DNA of 62,602 nt. It comes from Planctomycetaceae bacterium (GTDB lineage Bacteria; Planctomycetota; Planctomycetia; Planctomycetales; Planctomycetaceae). The DNA lies in the NCBI GenBank assembly GCA_020426325.1, contig JAGQQG010000031.1, forward strand, positions 1 to 62,602, written 5' to 3'. Made by a program: the position numbers and the translations under genes. Below, in pieces: positions 1 through 9,157 of this stretch (positions within the stretch are counted from its first letter, which is position 1; each line of letters opens with the position of its first letter). The notes under the pieces were generated by a model, which saw nothing but the letters and a program-made list of their open reading frames with translations, searched no databases and had not been told where the DNA came from.

Positions 1-343
1 GAGCGCGGCGGCAGACCTCCTCCAGAAGTCGACTGCCGATCCCTCGATTGCGATGTTCCGACAGCACCGCCAGATCATGAATGTTGATTAGCGGTTGTGC
101 TGCGAACGTGGAGAACCCTCGAAAACAGACGGCAATACCCACCGGTTGCTCATCCACCGTCGCCAGCAACACTAAGCCTCCCGGCTCATTCCGCAACCCG
201 TCGATCAGCCTTTCCCGGCTTGATGTGGGGAGCGGCTGTGCTCCTTCGATCGGCTCCTGAGCATACGCATCGATCAGATGGACCACCGCCTCACAATCCG
301 CGGGGTCGTTCCAGTCCGGTTCACGAATGGTCGCCTGCGACAT
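1..343 (-). CDS. GNAT-family N-acetyltransferase, 3' end cut by window edge
   Basis: Reading the minus strand from the ATG at 341-343 gives an open frame of about 114 codons that leaves the window at position 1 without a stop. The product holds the acetyl-CoA binding signature of GNAT acetyltransferases: a strand reading INIHDLAVLSEHRNRGIGSRLLE, split here as INIHDLAV and then HRNRGIGSRLLE, which is the R/Q-x-x-G-x-G/A loop preceded by the beta-4 strand. The preceding stretch (GGLVLLATVDEQPVGIAVCF) is the usual beta-2/beta-3 hairpin. The substrate cannot be told. The frame stays open upstream of the chosen ATG, so a longer N-terminus is possible. It is divergent from the EF-hand gene with 58 bp between them. 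Confidence 0.85.
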   Translation of the reverse strand, partial: MSQATIREPDWNDPADCEAVVHLIDAYAQEPIEGAQPLPTSSRERLIDGLRNEPGGLVLLATVDEQPVGIAVCFRGFSTFAAQPLINIHDLAVLSEHRNRGIGSRLLEEVCRRA

Positions 344-401
344 CAGTCGTTCCAGTTCGAGGATGAGACGAGTATCATAGTGTTCCTGGAGGAGATGCCC
401 T

Positions 402-1955
402 ATGGACTCTCGCTGGTTCGTGCCGTTGATCGTTCTGTGCAGCGTACACACCTTGTTAGCGGGTGAGCTGTCAACTGCGACTACGAATAGCCACTTCAAC
501 GTTCTGGTCTTCGAACCGAAGACGCCCGTCTTCATGCGTTTGCATGTCGAGTTCGATCAGGGGCAGACGCTCGCGGACAATCGTGCTCAATACGCAGGCC
601 TATGGTTCGATCAAATTGACACGAATTCGGACGGGGTGCTTGATGACAGCGAGGCTCCGCACGTGCTGACTTTCGGACGCTTCGATGACGTCACCGGAGA
701 GGTCGGCGACGAGTGGCGACGTTTCGACGTTGCACCGACGGATGGAACGGTCTCGATGGCGGAATTCGCCGCACACGTGAACGCCGCGATGGGGAGTGGC
801 CTTTCCATCTCACGACGACAGCGACGAGCCTCGCAGACCGTCGTGATCTACCCTCGACTGGATGTTGACGACGATGGTCAGGTGTCGACCGACGAACTCA
901 CCGAGGGATTGGCCTTGCTGGAGCCGTTTGATTTCGATGATGACGAGACACTGAGCGCCGCTGAGTTGCAACCGTTTCCCGCATCTATGCAGGCATCTCA
1001 GATGATGTCGATGCGTGCAGAGCAGTCCCCCTTCATCGTGCTCAACGACAATACCGATCGAGTGGACGTCGTTCGGCGATTGCAATCTCAATACGGCGAC
1101 GGAATGTCGGACGTCGAATGGGAGCAGCAGCTGAACTCACCTCAGCCCGACGTGGTCATCACGATTCAGTTCCCGAGTCGCCGTCCCAAACGGGTCGTCG
1201 CCGATTCGGAGACGGCTTCCGATCATGTGGACATCAAGGAAGAATCCAGTCGGCGTCTGTTGGCAATGACCCTCGGCGAACTCAATGTCGATGCAACCCT
1301 GCGCAATGCACAAGGCAGCATTGAGGGGATCAGCTCCCGGTATCTGAGGCTGCAATTCCAGTATGCCGATGCCGATCGCGACAAGCATCTCGACGCTCAG
1401 GAGTTCGGCAAGCTGGAGATCGACGATGCGAGCTTCTCTGCCGTCGATGCCGATCACGACGAGCGGATCAGCGAAGATGAAATCGCCACCTTCATCGATC
1501 AACGCGCCCTGCTCAGCCGCTGTCGACTGGAGATGATCATTGAGAACGACACAACGTCACTTTTCGAAGCGCTTGATCGTGACGACGACCGACGTTTGAG
1601 TCCGCGTGAGTTTCATGGCGGGATCGATCCGCTTCTCGCGTTGGATCGGAATGGCAACGGCAAACTGGCCGAATCAGAGTTGGTCACGAAGTACACACTC
1701 GAATTCGCAGTGACGCGTCCGGCTGAATTCGACGACCTTTCCGGCGGAGGGGCGATGAATGCCATGAACGCCGATGCACGACTCCCGATCCTGCGGCCGG
1801 TCACTCAAGGCCCCGAGTGGTTTCAACGCATGGACCGCAATCAGGACGGCGATGTCACCTGGAAAGAATTCCTCGGCCCACGTGCGACCTTCGATCAGTT
1901 TGACACCGATCGCAACGGCCTCATTGATGCCACCGAGGCCGAGTCAACGCCATGA
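402..1955 (+). CDS. Secreted protein with about nine EF-hand motifs
   Basis: A 517-residue protein starting with a signal peptide (hydrophobic stretch about residues 6-20, then LLAGELS). The body carries about nine EF-hand calcium-binding loops of the D-x-D/N-x-D-G form: DTNSDGVLDDSE, DVDDDGQVSTDE, DFDDDETLSAAE, DADRDKHLDAQE, DADHDERISEDE, DRDDDRRLSPRE, DRNGNGKLAESE, DRNQDGDVTWKE and DTDRNGLIDATE. Several loops have D, K or R instead of the central glycine and may bind weakly. Start choice: the ATG at 402 has a strong GGAGGAG ribosome site at 388-394. Proteins of this kind are common in planctomycetes, but the role is unknown; calcium binding outside the cytoplasm is inferred. It converges on the barrel-protein gene with a gap of 66 bp. 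Confidence 0.9.
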   Translation: MDSRWFVPLIVLCSVHTLLAGELSTATTNSHFNVLVFEPKTPVFMRLHVEFDQGQTLADNRAQYAGLWFDQIDTNSDGVLDDSEAPHVLTFGRFDDVTGEVGDEWRRFDVAPTDGTVSMAEFAAHVNAAMGSGLSISRRQRRASQTVVIYPRLDVDDDGQVSTDELTEGLALLEPFDFDDDETLSAAELQPFPASMQASQMMSMRAEQSPFIVLNDNTDRVDVVRRLQSQYGDGMSDVEWEQQLNSPQPDVVITIQFPSRRPKRVVADSETASDHVDIKEESSRRLLAMTLGELNVDATLRNAQGSIEGISSRYLRLQFQYADADRDKHLDAQEFGKLEIDDASFSAVDADHDERISEDEIATFIDQRALLSRCRLEMIIENDTTSLFEALDRDDDRRLSPREFHGGIDPLLALDRNGNGKLAESELVTKYTLEFAVTRPAEFDDLSGGGAMNAMNADARLPILRPVTQGPEWFQRMDRNQDGDVTWKEFLGPRATFDQFDTDRNGLIDATEAESTP

Positions 1956-2021
1956 TCGCCTTGCGAATCCGATGATCGCTTGCGGATTAGCGACACGCCA
2001 TACAGTCGATCATTTGCCGAC

Positions 2022-3875
2022 TCACAATGCCCAGTCGACCGCCACCCGCACCTCGGAGTCGAATTGACGATCGTCATCGCCAATGATCGGCGTCGACCAA
2101 CCGACCGACAGCGTGCCGCCGGTGCCGAACCTCATCACGCCACCGAGAACCAGGTTTGTCAGCGAGAAGTGATTGAAACTCTTGACAGTAATGTTGTTCC
2201 CCACGTCGACCGGCTCACCCGGTTCCAGTGAGCGGTTCCAGTGGACTTCCGCAAACGGCGCGAGTCCGGTGATCCAAGTGTCGCTTGCGTACACGGTTCG
2301 CTTGATCTGTTTAGAACCATCACATTCAAACATCGTCGTCTGGCTTCCGTTCTGATACACCCAGTAACCCAATGAAGCACTGGTGTACAGGAATGCAGAG
2401 TCATGAAGTTCATCCACTTCCTGGAGCGTTCCGGTCACATCGTTTCGGGCAAGGACTCGGTTGCCGCTCGTGTCGATGTCGGCCTGGACAACGCCGTTGG
2501 CAAACCAGCGTCCGTTGACATGGTTCGCTCCGATGAAAGGCAACACGTGGACCGATGTGTTTTCAAGAGCGAGAAACTCATTGCCGAACGCATCATGCAC
2601 TGTGATGTCCGAGGCCGTCGGGAACGTCGCACTCACGCCGACGGCTACCGCTGAATTGCACGACTTCGCAACCAAAGCTTTCAGGGTCGTCACCACGTTG
2701 CCGAACTCGACCACGTTCGTGTCGGTCGAACCATCCGCTTTGATGTCGTGGTCCAGCGTTGCTGCAAATGGGAGTCGCACTTCGGCAGACATCTTCTGCT
2801 CGAAGAACGACATTTCGTAACCGGGCACGTACCGGTGGACATTCTCGCCCTTAACGGTCAACGGCACGTTGGTGAATCCGCTGTAGTTCAGAAACACCCT
2901 GTCACGCGGCAGGATACTCGTGTTCTCGACGAACTTCTGACGTCCGATCCCACCACCGGAGCCAGGACTGGGGAGAAGCACAAACAGGGCATCGTGAATG
3001 TTGAACAGCTGTTGTGCGGGAAGAACAACGCCGTCGTTCTCCGGAGTCTGTTGCAGGACATCGGCTGTCGTGCCCGAGTCCAACGCGACGAAAGGAACCT
3101 GATCGATCGGCACCAGATTGGCCGCATCGCCTGTGAAGTTGGTGCCGTCAAACTCGTTGAGAATCTGCTGACCGAGATCCACCGACGCCGTCGAGACCGA
3201 GACGGGCTGACCGGCGGAGTCGATGGCCAGATAGACTTCGGGCTGTGTCTCCAGCAGCATGTCCATGTCGATATCGTTGACGGCTCGGAAGTAGTCCAGC
3301 AGTCCGAGTCCCGGATCCAGAAGTCCCGGCTGCAGAAAGATCGCCTGGGTCAGAATCGCTCCGGGAAGAATGATCGGCTCCGTCGTCGTGGCTCCGAAAA
3401 AGTCACCGACCATGTTGGGAGCCGATGCCTGCGGCGACGTCGCAGCGGTCGTCGTCTGTGAAGGGGTAAAAGTCGGTCTCGCCATGGCTGGCGCCGTCGG
3501 TTGTTGGGGAGCAGTCGGCTGCTGAGACGCTGACGGTTGTTGTGTCGTGGAGGACGACGGCGGCGATGTCTGCGACGGTTGGGCAGGCGACATCTGTGGC
3601 GACGTCGACGAGCCATTGGGAGACGGCATCGCAGGAGTCGGCATCGACGGTGGAGCCATCGAAGGATAACCGGGCATCGCAGGGGGCATCATGTACGGAG
3701 GGCAGAGCATCTCCCCCTCATACTGTGTCGCACTATATGAGGGGCCTCCGTCAAGATCACCAAGGTACACCGACCCAGATGAGTCATCGCCGTAGGCCCA
3801 GCCACTCAAGCATGTCGCAACAGTCAGACAACGAAGTGCCTTGACCGCCTTTTGTGTGAATCGATTGCAGACCAT
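2022..3875 (-). CDS. Putative outer-membrane beta-barrel protein with Pro/Ser/Thr/Gln-rich linker
   Basis: A 617-residue exported protein. The signal peptide (VKALRCLTVATCLSGWAYG) is followed at about residues 45-150 by a low-complexity tract rich in Pro, Met, Ser, Thr and Gln, with repeated QQPTAPQQPTAP and SPPSSSTTQQPS units. The remaining C-terminal ~450 residues are rich in alternating polar and hydrophobic strands and end with a segment (SEVRVAVDWAL) like the closing strand of a beta-barrel. I recognise the overall type as a planctomycete secreted or outer-membrane protein but cannot name a family. The ATG at 3875 is chosen because GGGGGG lies just upstream; a GTG at 3893 in the same frame is the alternative. 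The 5' region has a hairpin and a palindrome (separate entries). Confidence 0.8.
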   Translation of the reverse strand: MVCNRFTQKAVKALRCLTVATCLSGWAYGDDSSGSVYLGDLDGGPSYSATQYEGEMLCPPYMMPPAMPGYPSMAPPSMPTPAMPSPNGSSTSPQMSPAQPSQTSPPSSSTTQQPSASQQPTAPQQPTAPAMARPTFTPSQTTTAATSPQASAPNMVGDFFGATTTEPIILPGAILTQAIFLQPGLLDPGLGLLDYFRAVNDIDMDMLLETQPEVYLAIDSAGQPVSVSTASVDLGQQILNEFDGTNFTGDAANLVPIDQVPFVALDSGTTADVLQQTPENDGVVLPAQQLFNIHDALFVLLPSPGSGGGIGRQKFVENTSILPRDRVFLNYSGFTNVPLTVKGENVHRYVPGYEMSFFEQKMSAEVRLPFAATLDHDIKADGSTDTNVVEFGNVVTTLKALVAKSCNSAVAVGVSATFPTASDITVHDAFGNEFLALENTSVHVLPFIGANHVNGRWFANGVVQADIDTSGNRVLARNDVTGTLQEVDELHDSAFLYTSASLGYWVYQNGSQTTMFECDGSKQIKRTVYASDTWITGLAPFAEVHWNRSLEPGEPVDVGNNITVKSFNHFSLTNLVLGGVMRFGTGGTLSVGWSTPIIGDDDRQFDSEVRVAVDWAL

Positions 3876-3894
3876 CCATGCCCCCCAAGACACA

Positions 3895-3934
3895 CCGGCA
3901 AGATGTGCAGGTGTGACGACTGATGTCTTGCCGG
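3895..3934. promoter_or_regulatory. 5'-leader inverted repeat upstream of the barrel-protein gene
   Basis: CCGGCAAGA at 3895-3903 and TCTTGCCGG at 3926-3934 are perfect 9-bp inverted repeats separated by 22 bp, about 20 bp upstream of the chosen start at 3875. This could be a hairpin in the mRNA leader or an operator. No T-tract follows on the transcribed strand, so a terminator is unlikely. Confidence 0.45.
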
Positions 3935-3953
3935 ATCATATGAGAACCTCTGC

Positions 3954-3972
3954 GGATTATTCCGAAGAATCC
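3954..3972. promoter_or_regulatory. 19-bp near-perfect palindrome, operator-like
   Basis: GGATTATTCCGAAGAATCC reads almost the same on both strands; the only mismatched pair is positions 6 and 14, besides the central base. It lies about 80 bp upstream of the barrel-protein start at 3875, where a promoter would be expected. Such a dyad is typical of a site for a dimeric regulator. No regulator gene is nearby. Confidence 0.35.
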
Positions 3973-3994
3973 GGTTTTATTGGCATCGTCGTTA

Positions 3995-4056
3995 GAACCC
4001 GCAGAGCTTGACAAAATCCGTCGTTGACAAACGGATTTGATAATCGTCGCGGGTTC
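3995..4056 (-). terminator. Nested inverted repeats downstream of the thioesterase gene
   Basis: Two nested dyads lie between two minus-strand genes. The outer arms are GAACCCGC (3995-4002) and GCGGGTTC (4049-4056). The inner arms are AAATCCGT (4014-4021) and ACGGATTT (4031-4038). On the minus strand the inner hairpin ends in ACGGATTTTGTC, a short U-run. The position just after the thioesterase stop at 4069 suits a terminator for that gene. Confidence 0.45.
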
Positions 4057-4068
4057 AAACGGTGACCG

Positions 4069-4506
4069 TCAGGCGGGACGGAAGGGGGTGTCCAGAATAG
4101 CCATGGTCACTCGCGAGATACAGGAGAGACGGTCCTGATCGTCGTGGATGCGGACTTCCCAGACCTGTGTCGTCTTGCCGAGATGGATGGGACGGGCTGT
4201 CCCGGTTACATGTCCGTCCCGAACCGCACGAAGATGATTGGCGTTGATTTCCAGTCCAACGCAGGACTGTTTTGACGGGTCGATCACAAAGCACGCCCCC
4301 CACGAAGCCAGGGACTCCGCCAGCACAACCGACGCCCCCCCATGCAGCAACCCGGCCGGCTGCTTCGTCCGCCCATCGACAGGCATCCGGCCCCTGATGA
4401 AGTCATCCCCGGCTTCAGTAAACTCGATCCCCAGAAGTTCACTGACCGTGTTCCGGCTGAACTTGGTTGCGGCAGCCACATCCACCGGCTGAAACCAGAT
4501 TGACAT
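4069..4506 (-). CDS. Hotdog-fold acyl-CoA thioesterase, MenI/YdiI-like
   Basis: A 145-residue hotdog protein strongly resembling E. coli YdiI/MenI, the 1,4-dihydroxy-2-naphthoyl-CoA hydrolase of menaquinone synthesis. Diagnostic stretches are MPVDGRTKQPAGLLHGGASV, with the catalytic glutamate at about residue 64 in VVLAES, then VGLEINANHLRA and the late PIHLGKTTQVWEV. The length matches the family (about 136-150). The ATG at 4506 is chosen because the protein then begins MSIWFQPVD, aligning with the family start; an in-frame GTG at 4632 would add 42 unrelated residues. It could instead hydrolyse another aromatic or acyl-CoA ester. No other men gene is in the window. It is divergent from guaA. 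Confidence 0.85.
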   Translation of the reverse strand: MSIWFQPVDVAAATKFSRNTVSELLGIEFTEAGDDFIRGRMPVDGRTKQPAGLLHGGASVVLAESLASWGACFVIDPSKQSCVGLEINANHLRAVRDGHVTGTARPIHLGKTTQVWEVRIHDDQDRLSCISRVTMAILDTPFRPA

Positions 4507-4678
4507 CGAAAGTCCGATTCTGCAGAGAGGTACCACGACAACAGGCGAGCCATTGACGTGGGAAAGTGCTTTCACCATATCGACCGACCGAGAAAAACGA
4601 AACGGAGTCGAGGGAATCGAAAGCCCGCTCACGTGAAATGAACATTCCTGCCAAAGCCGACAGAGCCAGTCAGCCCGA

Positions 4679-4706
4679 TTGTATTCTCACGTTTCGCGGC
4701 TAGAAT
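4679..4706 (+). promoter_or_regulatory. Candidate promoter of guaA
   Basis: TTGTAT (4679-4684) and TAGAAT (4701-4706) are separated by 16 bp and end 37 bp before the guaA GTG. They resemble a sigma-70 type -35/-10 pair, and the same TTGnnn/TAGAnn arrangement is seen before kdsB and tRNA-Gln in this window. Judged by eye only. Confidence 0.4.
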
Positions 4707-4743
4707 CGTCGTTTCGCTTCGTCAAACGTCAAGAGGTGACGAC

Positions 4744-6327
4744 GTGTCGAGTCAGCAGCAAAATGGTGGGTCTCCGGAAACGATGGGACGGGATGAAGTC
4801 GTGCTCGTGCTCGACTTCGGTTCGCAGACGGCTCAGCTGATTGCGAGGCGGGTGCGGGAAGAGAACGTCTTCTGTCAGCTGGTCAGGCATGATCTGTCGG
4901 CTGAACGCATCCGTGAGATCGCGCCGCAGGGACTCATTCTCTCCGGTGGACCGGCCAGCGTTTACGCAGAGCGATCCCCGCAGCCCGACCCGGCCATCTT
5001 CGATCTGGGCATCCCGATCCTGGGCATCTGCTATGGCATGCAGCTCATCTGCCGTTCGGAGGGAAGTGAGGTCTCCCCCGGGCAATCGCGCGAATTTGGC
5101 CACACAACCTGTCGCGTCGTTGAGCACGATCCGTTGCTGGAGGGAATTCCCCCTGAGCTGACCGTGTGGATGTCGCATGGCGATCAGGTGCAGGGGCTCA
5201 GCGAACACTTTGACACGCTCGCCTCGACCGACACCTGTCCTAACACGGCCATCCGTCACAAGACCAAACCGATCTATGGACTTCAGTTTCATCCCGAAGT
5301 CACGCACACCCAACTCGGCAGCAGACTGATCGGCAACTTCGTGAAGAATGTCTGCGGCTGCGCGGGCAACTGGAAGATCAGCTCATTCATCGAAGAAGAG
5401 ATCGCACGTGTCCGTGAACGTGTCGGCAAGTCTCGTGTGATCTGCGGCCTCTCCGGAGGCGTCGACTCGTCCGTCACTGCGGCTCTGTTGTATCAGGCGA
5501 TCGGCCCGCAGCTTTCCTGCATTTTTGTCGACAACGGGCTGCTCCGCAAAGGCGAACGCGAACAGGTTCGTCAGGAATTCAGCGACCACTTCAAAACCGA
5601 CTTGCACGTCGTCGATGCCCGCCAGCTCTTCCTCGACGAACTGGCAGGCGTCACCGATCCGCAGGCCAAGCGACTCACGATCGGACGGCTGTTCATCGAC
5701 GCCTTCCGTCACGAGGCGAAGTCCATTCCGGATGCTCACTTCCTCGCTCAGGGCACGCTGTATCCCGACGTGATCGAATCCGGCGCGAATGCAGACGGCC
5801 CTGCGGCAACGATCAAATCGCATCATAACGTCGGCGGCCTCCCCGCAGAACTTGGCTTTGAACTCATCGAACCGTTGCGAGACTTGTTCAAAGACGAGGT
5901 CCGCAAGATGGGTCTGGAACTCGGCCTCCCCGAGGACCTCATCTGGCGACATCCGTTCCCTGGTCCAGGCTTGGCTGTGAGGTGTCTCGGTGAAGTGTCG
6001 GAGACACGCCTGGAAACGTTGCGGGAAGCGGATGCTGTCTTCATCGACGAACTCCGCAAAGCGGGTCTCTATCGCGACGTGCAACAGGCCTTTGCTGTGC
6101 TGTTGCCGCTTCAAACGGTGGGAGTAATGGGGGACGCTCGCACCTACGAAGATGTGATCGCCCTCCGCTCGGTCAACACCGACAACTTCATGACGGCCGA
6201 CTGGTCCCGCCTGCCCTACGACCTGCTGCAACGCGTCTCGACAAGAATCATCAACGATGTCCGCGGCGTGAACCGTGTCGTCTTCGACGTCAGCAGCAAA
6301 CCCCCCGCGACGATTGAGTGGGAATAG
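4744..6327 (+). CDS. guaA: GMP synthase (glutamine-hydrolysing)
   Basis: A 527-residue protein of normal length that converts XMP, ATP and glutamine to GMP in the cytoplasm. The class I glutamine amidotransferase domain (about residues 15-205) has the nucleophile Cys-96 in GICYGMQ and the His/Glu pair in FHPEVTHT. The ATP pyrophosphatase domain follows with the P-loop [10 protein letters not shown]. The C-terminal dimerisation domain ends in the family's closing [24 protein letters not shown] region. Start GTG at 4744 is supported by AAGAGGTGA just upstream. It converges on the ABC transporter gene with only 7 bp between stops. Confidence 0.98.
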   Translation: MSSQQQNGGSPETMGRDEVVLVLDFGSQTAQLIARRVREENVFCQLVRHDLSAERIREIAPQGLILSGGPASVYAERSPQPDPAIFDLGIPILGICYGMQLICRSEGSEVSPGQSREFGHTTCRVVEHDPLLEGIPPELTVWMSHGDQVQGLSEHFDTLASTDTCPNTAIRHKTKPIYGLQFHPEVTHTQLGSRLIGNFVKNVCGCAGNWKISSFIEEEIARVRERVGKSRVICGLSGGVDSSVTAALLYQAIGPQLSCIFVDNGLLRKGEREQVRQEFSDHFKTDLHVVDARQLFLDELAGVTDPQAKRLTIGRLFIDAFRHEAKSIPDAHFLAQGTLYPDVIESGANADGPAATIKSHHNVGGLPAELGFELIEPLRDLFKDEVRKMGLELGLPEDLIWRHPFPGPGLAVRCLGEVSETRLETLREADAVFIDELRKAGLYRDVQQAFAVLLPLQTVGVMGDARTYEDVIALRSVNTDNFMTADWSRLPYDLLQRVSTRIINDVRGVNRVVFDVSSKPPATIEWE

Positions 6328-6334
6328 CGGTGCG

Positions 6335-9157
6335 TTACCAGTAGATGTGTCGCTGGAACAGTTCTCGCTCACGCGTGCGCAGGCGGTTGATGTCGCTGAG
6401 CACGTAACGGTCGTCGTTCACGTCGATCAGAATCTTGCCGTGGTTGCCGAAGTCGTGGACCTGGCTGCGATCCCACCTCAGAATGATTGGTCGCGGGCCG
6501 TCTAATGTTCGCAGATCGATCATCAAGTGGCCGTATTCCAGTCGAATCTCATCGAATCCCACGATCGATCGCAGCAAGTAACGGCGGTCGAGTGCGTCGC
6601 GAATGAGCGCCTGGTCAGTCTCGGTCAACTCTCGCAGATGGCGGATGATACCAATCTCCTGATCATGTCCGTCGAGATCCCAAGTCCGCAGGCTGATGAA
6701 CCCGTCCGGTTCCGTTGCCGGGAACAACCTGACCGCGAAGACCCCGCGGTAAACCGGACCGTCGCCGCTCTGCACCGACAGCCCGTTGAACCCGTCGGTA
6801 GAGAACTTCGTCGACCGGGGATGAAACCAGTTTGGCTCATCGCTGACGACCTGCTGATCAGACGTTGAGTCCTCCTCCGAACAGATGGTGCCATTGTTGT
6901 TTGTCGCAGTGAGTCTCGGGGCGACATGGTCCGTGGGGGAGTCTGAGGACAGCTGCATCTGGATCTGAACGAGGCGCGCATAGTGGCCGTCCTGTTCCAT
7001 CAACTCGGCATGACTGCCTTGCTCAATCAGTTTCCCCTGGTCGAACACGAGAATCCGGTTGGCATCACGCAGGGTGGTCAAACGGTGAGCAATGGCGATG
7101 GTCGTTCGGCCTTTCGCGAGGGCGCGGAGAGCATCCTGAATGGCCTTTTCCGATTCGGTATCGACGCTGCTGGTCGCCTCATCGAGGATCAGGATTTTCG
7201 GGTCATACAACAATGCCCGGGCGATGGAGAGTCGCTGTCGCTCACCACCGGAGAGACCCGACCCACGCTCACCCAGCCACGTGTCATACCCCAGCGGTTT
7301 GCGAAGGATGAAATCGTGAGCCTGTGCAGCCTTGGCAGCACGAATGGCCGCCTCACAATTGACACCAGGCTCTCCGTAAACGAGGTTCTCCCAGATCGTC
7401 CCCCGGAAGAGGAACGGTTCCTGCAGAACGATGCCGACGTGCCTTCGCAGTTCGCCTGCCGACAGGTCCCGGACATCGACGCCATCGATGAGCACTCGGC
7501 CCTCGTTGACGTCATAGAAGCGGCAGATGAGATTGACGATTGTCGTCTTCCCGCTGCCGCTGCGCCCGACAATGCCGATGGTCTGACCGGGCTGAATCTC
7601 GAAGTCGACCTGTTTCAAAACGGGGTAATGGCTTTCGTATCCGAAAGTCACTTCCTCGAAGCGAATGTGACCTTGCGGACGATCCAGAGCCTGGGGTGCC
7701 GTCGGCTCACGTGTTTCGATGGGCGTATCCAGAAGTTCGAACACCCGGTTGCAGCCGGTCATGAAACTCGTCAGCCAGGTTGTCAGCTGCGAGAGTGTCG
7801 CCAGCGGTGCATAGAACATGGCCACGTAGGCGAGAAACGCCATCAATGAGCCGAGTGTCATCTCCCCCGCGAGCACATCACGACCTCCCACATACCAGAC
7901 AATCAAGGCACCGAGGCTGAATACAATCTGCATGACGGCTGAGAAGGCTGACCCGGACTCCTCAACGTGAATCCGCGTGCTGCGAAGCGTATCGCTGGTC
8001 TTCGCGAACCGATCAAACTCGCGTGACTCCTGAGCAAACGCCTTGACGACTCGAATGCCGGCCAGCATGCCACTGAGTGTCCCGGCCTGCTTGCTGCTGG
8101 CGTCCCAGTAGCGATAGTACTTGGGATACACACGTCGCCAAAAAAACCAGCTGCCACCAATCACCAATGGTGTGGGCAGAAGCATGTACGCTGCCAGCCG
8201 CGGGTTCAACGTGAACAGCATCACCCCTACTCCGATGACCTGCACGATCTGCAACAGGAACCCGCCGGTGATCTGCTGCAGCAGGCTGTGTAGCACTTCG
8301 CTGTCATGGACGACCCGACTGGTGAGCGAGCCAACCTGATGACGGTCATAGTAGCCGACACCCAGTTCGTGAAGTTTGGAGACGAGTTCCGTTCGCAAGC
8401 GGTGGGTCAGTTCAGCACCGACTCGGCTGGAGAGCTGCCCTTTGAAGTAGGCCACCACACCGAGCAGGAACCGCGTCCCCGCCAGTGCCAGTACGACCAT
8501 CAGAAGAGCCGTCATCAGTTCGGACGCCACCGGTGTTCCCTGTCCGGACGACAGCACATCATCGACGAGGTATTGCTGCAACTTGGGAGGGGCCAGTTCA
8601 GCGGCGACTCCCAGGAGCATCAAGGCGAACATGGCCAACGCCCCCCGCCACTGGGGACGCAGCATCTGAGCCAGGCGTGCGACGATGGCCTTGCGGGGAA
8701 CGCACCGGGGACACGTCTCGCCGGGCGTACTCAACTTCCAGTCGCACTGACGACACCGCAAGAGATCGACAGCGTCCTCCGCATCCAGTGAGAGTTCTCC
8801 GTGCTGTCGAAGCTGTTCGAGCTTCCCGGCAACCTTATGGAAACGGGGGGACAGGCCGCTGGAGTACCGGGTGAGGTTCACCCAGCCATCGTCGACATGC
8901 GCCTGCAGAAACCCGGAGCCGACCTCGCTGTGAGCCCGGAAGCGATCGACATCCGCAACTCGCACGGAGTTCACAACGCACGGCTGCGGGTCGTCAGCGA
9001 CGACAGCCACATGCTCGGCATTGGCGATCAACCAGTGCCGTCGCTCTTCCCCCTGGACCGTCAGGTCGGATTGTGTGGACAACAGGACCGGGATGCCATT
9101 CAACCCACGGTCATCCAGTTCCCGGGCAACCGCCCGAGGCAACTCGTCTTGCATCAT
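6335..9157 (-). CDS. ABC exporter (fused TMD-NBD) with N-terminal zinc ribbon and C-terminal DUF1854
   Basis: A 940-residue protein. Residues 1-130 form a soluble domain I do not recognise, followed by a zinc-ribbon-like CRQC...CPRC (Cys 135, 138, 149, 152). A six-helix ABC exporter membrane domain runs from about 160 to 480. The nucleotide-binding domain has Walker A GRSGSGKTT, signature LSGGERQRLS, Walker B ILILDEATSS and the H-loop IAHRLTT. The last ~150 residues (FHPRSTKFSTDGFNG to the end) look like DUF1854, a domain found with ABC transporters linked to cyanophycin metabolism in other bacteria. No cyanophycin gene is in the window, so the substrate is unknown. As a half-transporter it should act as a dimer in the inner membrane. 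Confidence 0.92.
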   Translation of the reverse strand: MMQDELPRAVARELDDRGLNGIPVLLSTQSDLTVQGEERRHWLIANAEHVAVVADDPQPCVVNSVRVADVDRFRAHSEVGSGFLQAHVDDGWVNLTRYSSGLSPRFHKVAGKLEQLRQHGELSLDAEDAVDLLRCRQCDWKLSTPGETCPRCVPRKAIVARLAQMLRPQWRGALAMFALMLLGVAAELAPPKLQQYLVDDVLSSGQGTPVASELMTALLMVVLALAGTRFLLGVVAYFKGQLSSRVGAELTHRLRTELVSKLHELGVGYYDRHQVGSLTSRVVHDSEVLHSLLQQITGGFLLQIVQVIGVGVMLFTLNPRLAAYMLLPTPLVIGGSWFFWRRVYPKYYRYWDASSKQAGTLSGMLAGIRVVKAFAQESREFDRFAKTSDTLRSTRIHVEESGSAFSAVMQIVFSLGALIVWYVGGRDVLAGEMTLGSLMAFLAYVAMFYAPLATLSQLTTWLTSFMTGCNRVFELLDTPIETREPTAPQALDRPQGHIRFEEVTFGYESHYPVLKQVDFEIQPGQTIGIVGRSGSGKTTIVNLICRFYDVNEGRVLIDGVDVRDLSAGELRRHVGIVLQEPFLFRGTIWENLVYGEPGVNCEAAIRAAKAAQAHDFILRKPLGYDTWLGERGSGLSGGERQRLSIARALLYDPKILILDEATSSVDTESEKAIQDALRALAKGRTTIAIAHRLTTLRDANRILVFDQGKLIEQGSHAELMEQDGHYARLVQIQMQLSSDSPTDHVAPRLTATNNNGTICSEEDSTSDQQVVSDEPNWFHPRSTKFSTDGFNGLSVQSGDGPVYRGVFAVRLFPATEPDGFISLRTWDLDGHDQEIGIIRHLRELTETDQALIRDALDRRYLLRSIVGFDEIRLEYGHLMIDLRTLDGPRPIILRWDRSQVHDFGNHGKILIDVNDDRYVLSDINRLRTRERELFQRHIYW

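Noticed and set aside
5383..6372. 329-codon open frame antisense to guaA
   Set aside because: It overlaps the conserved part of GMP synthase on the other strand and shows no protein motif.
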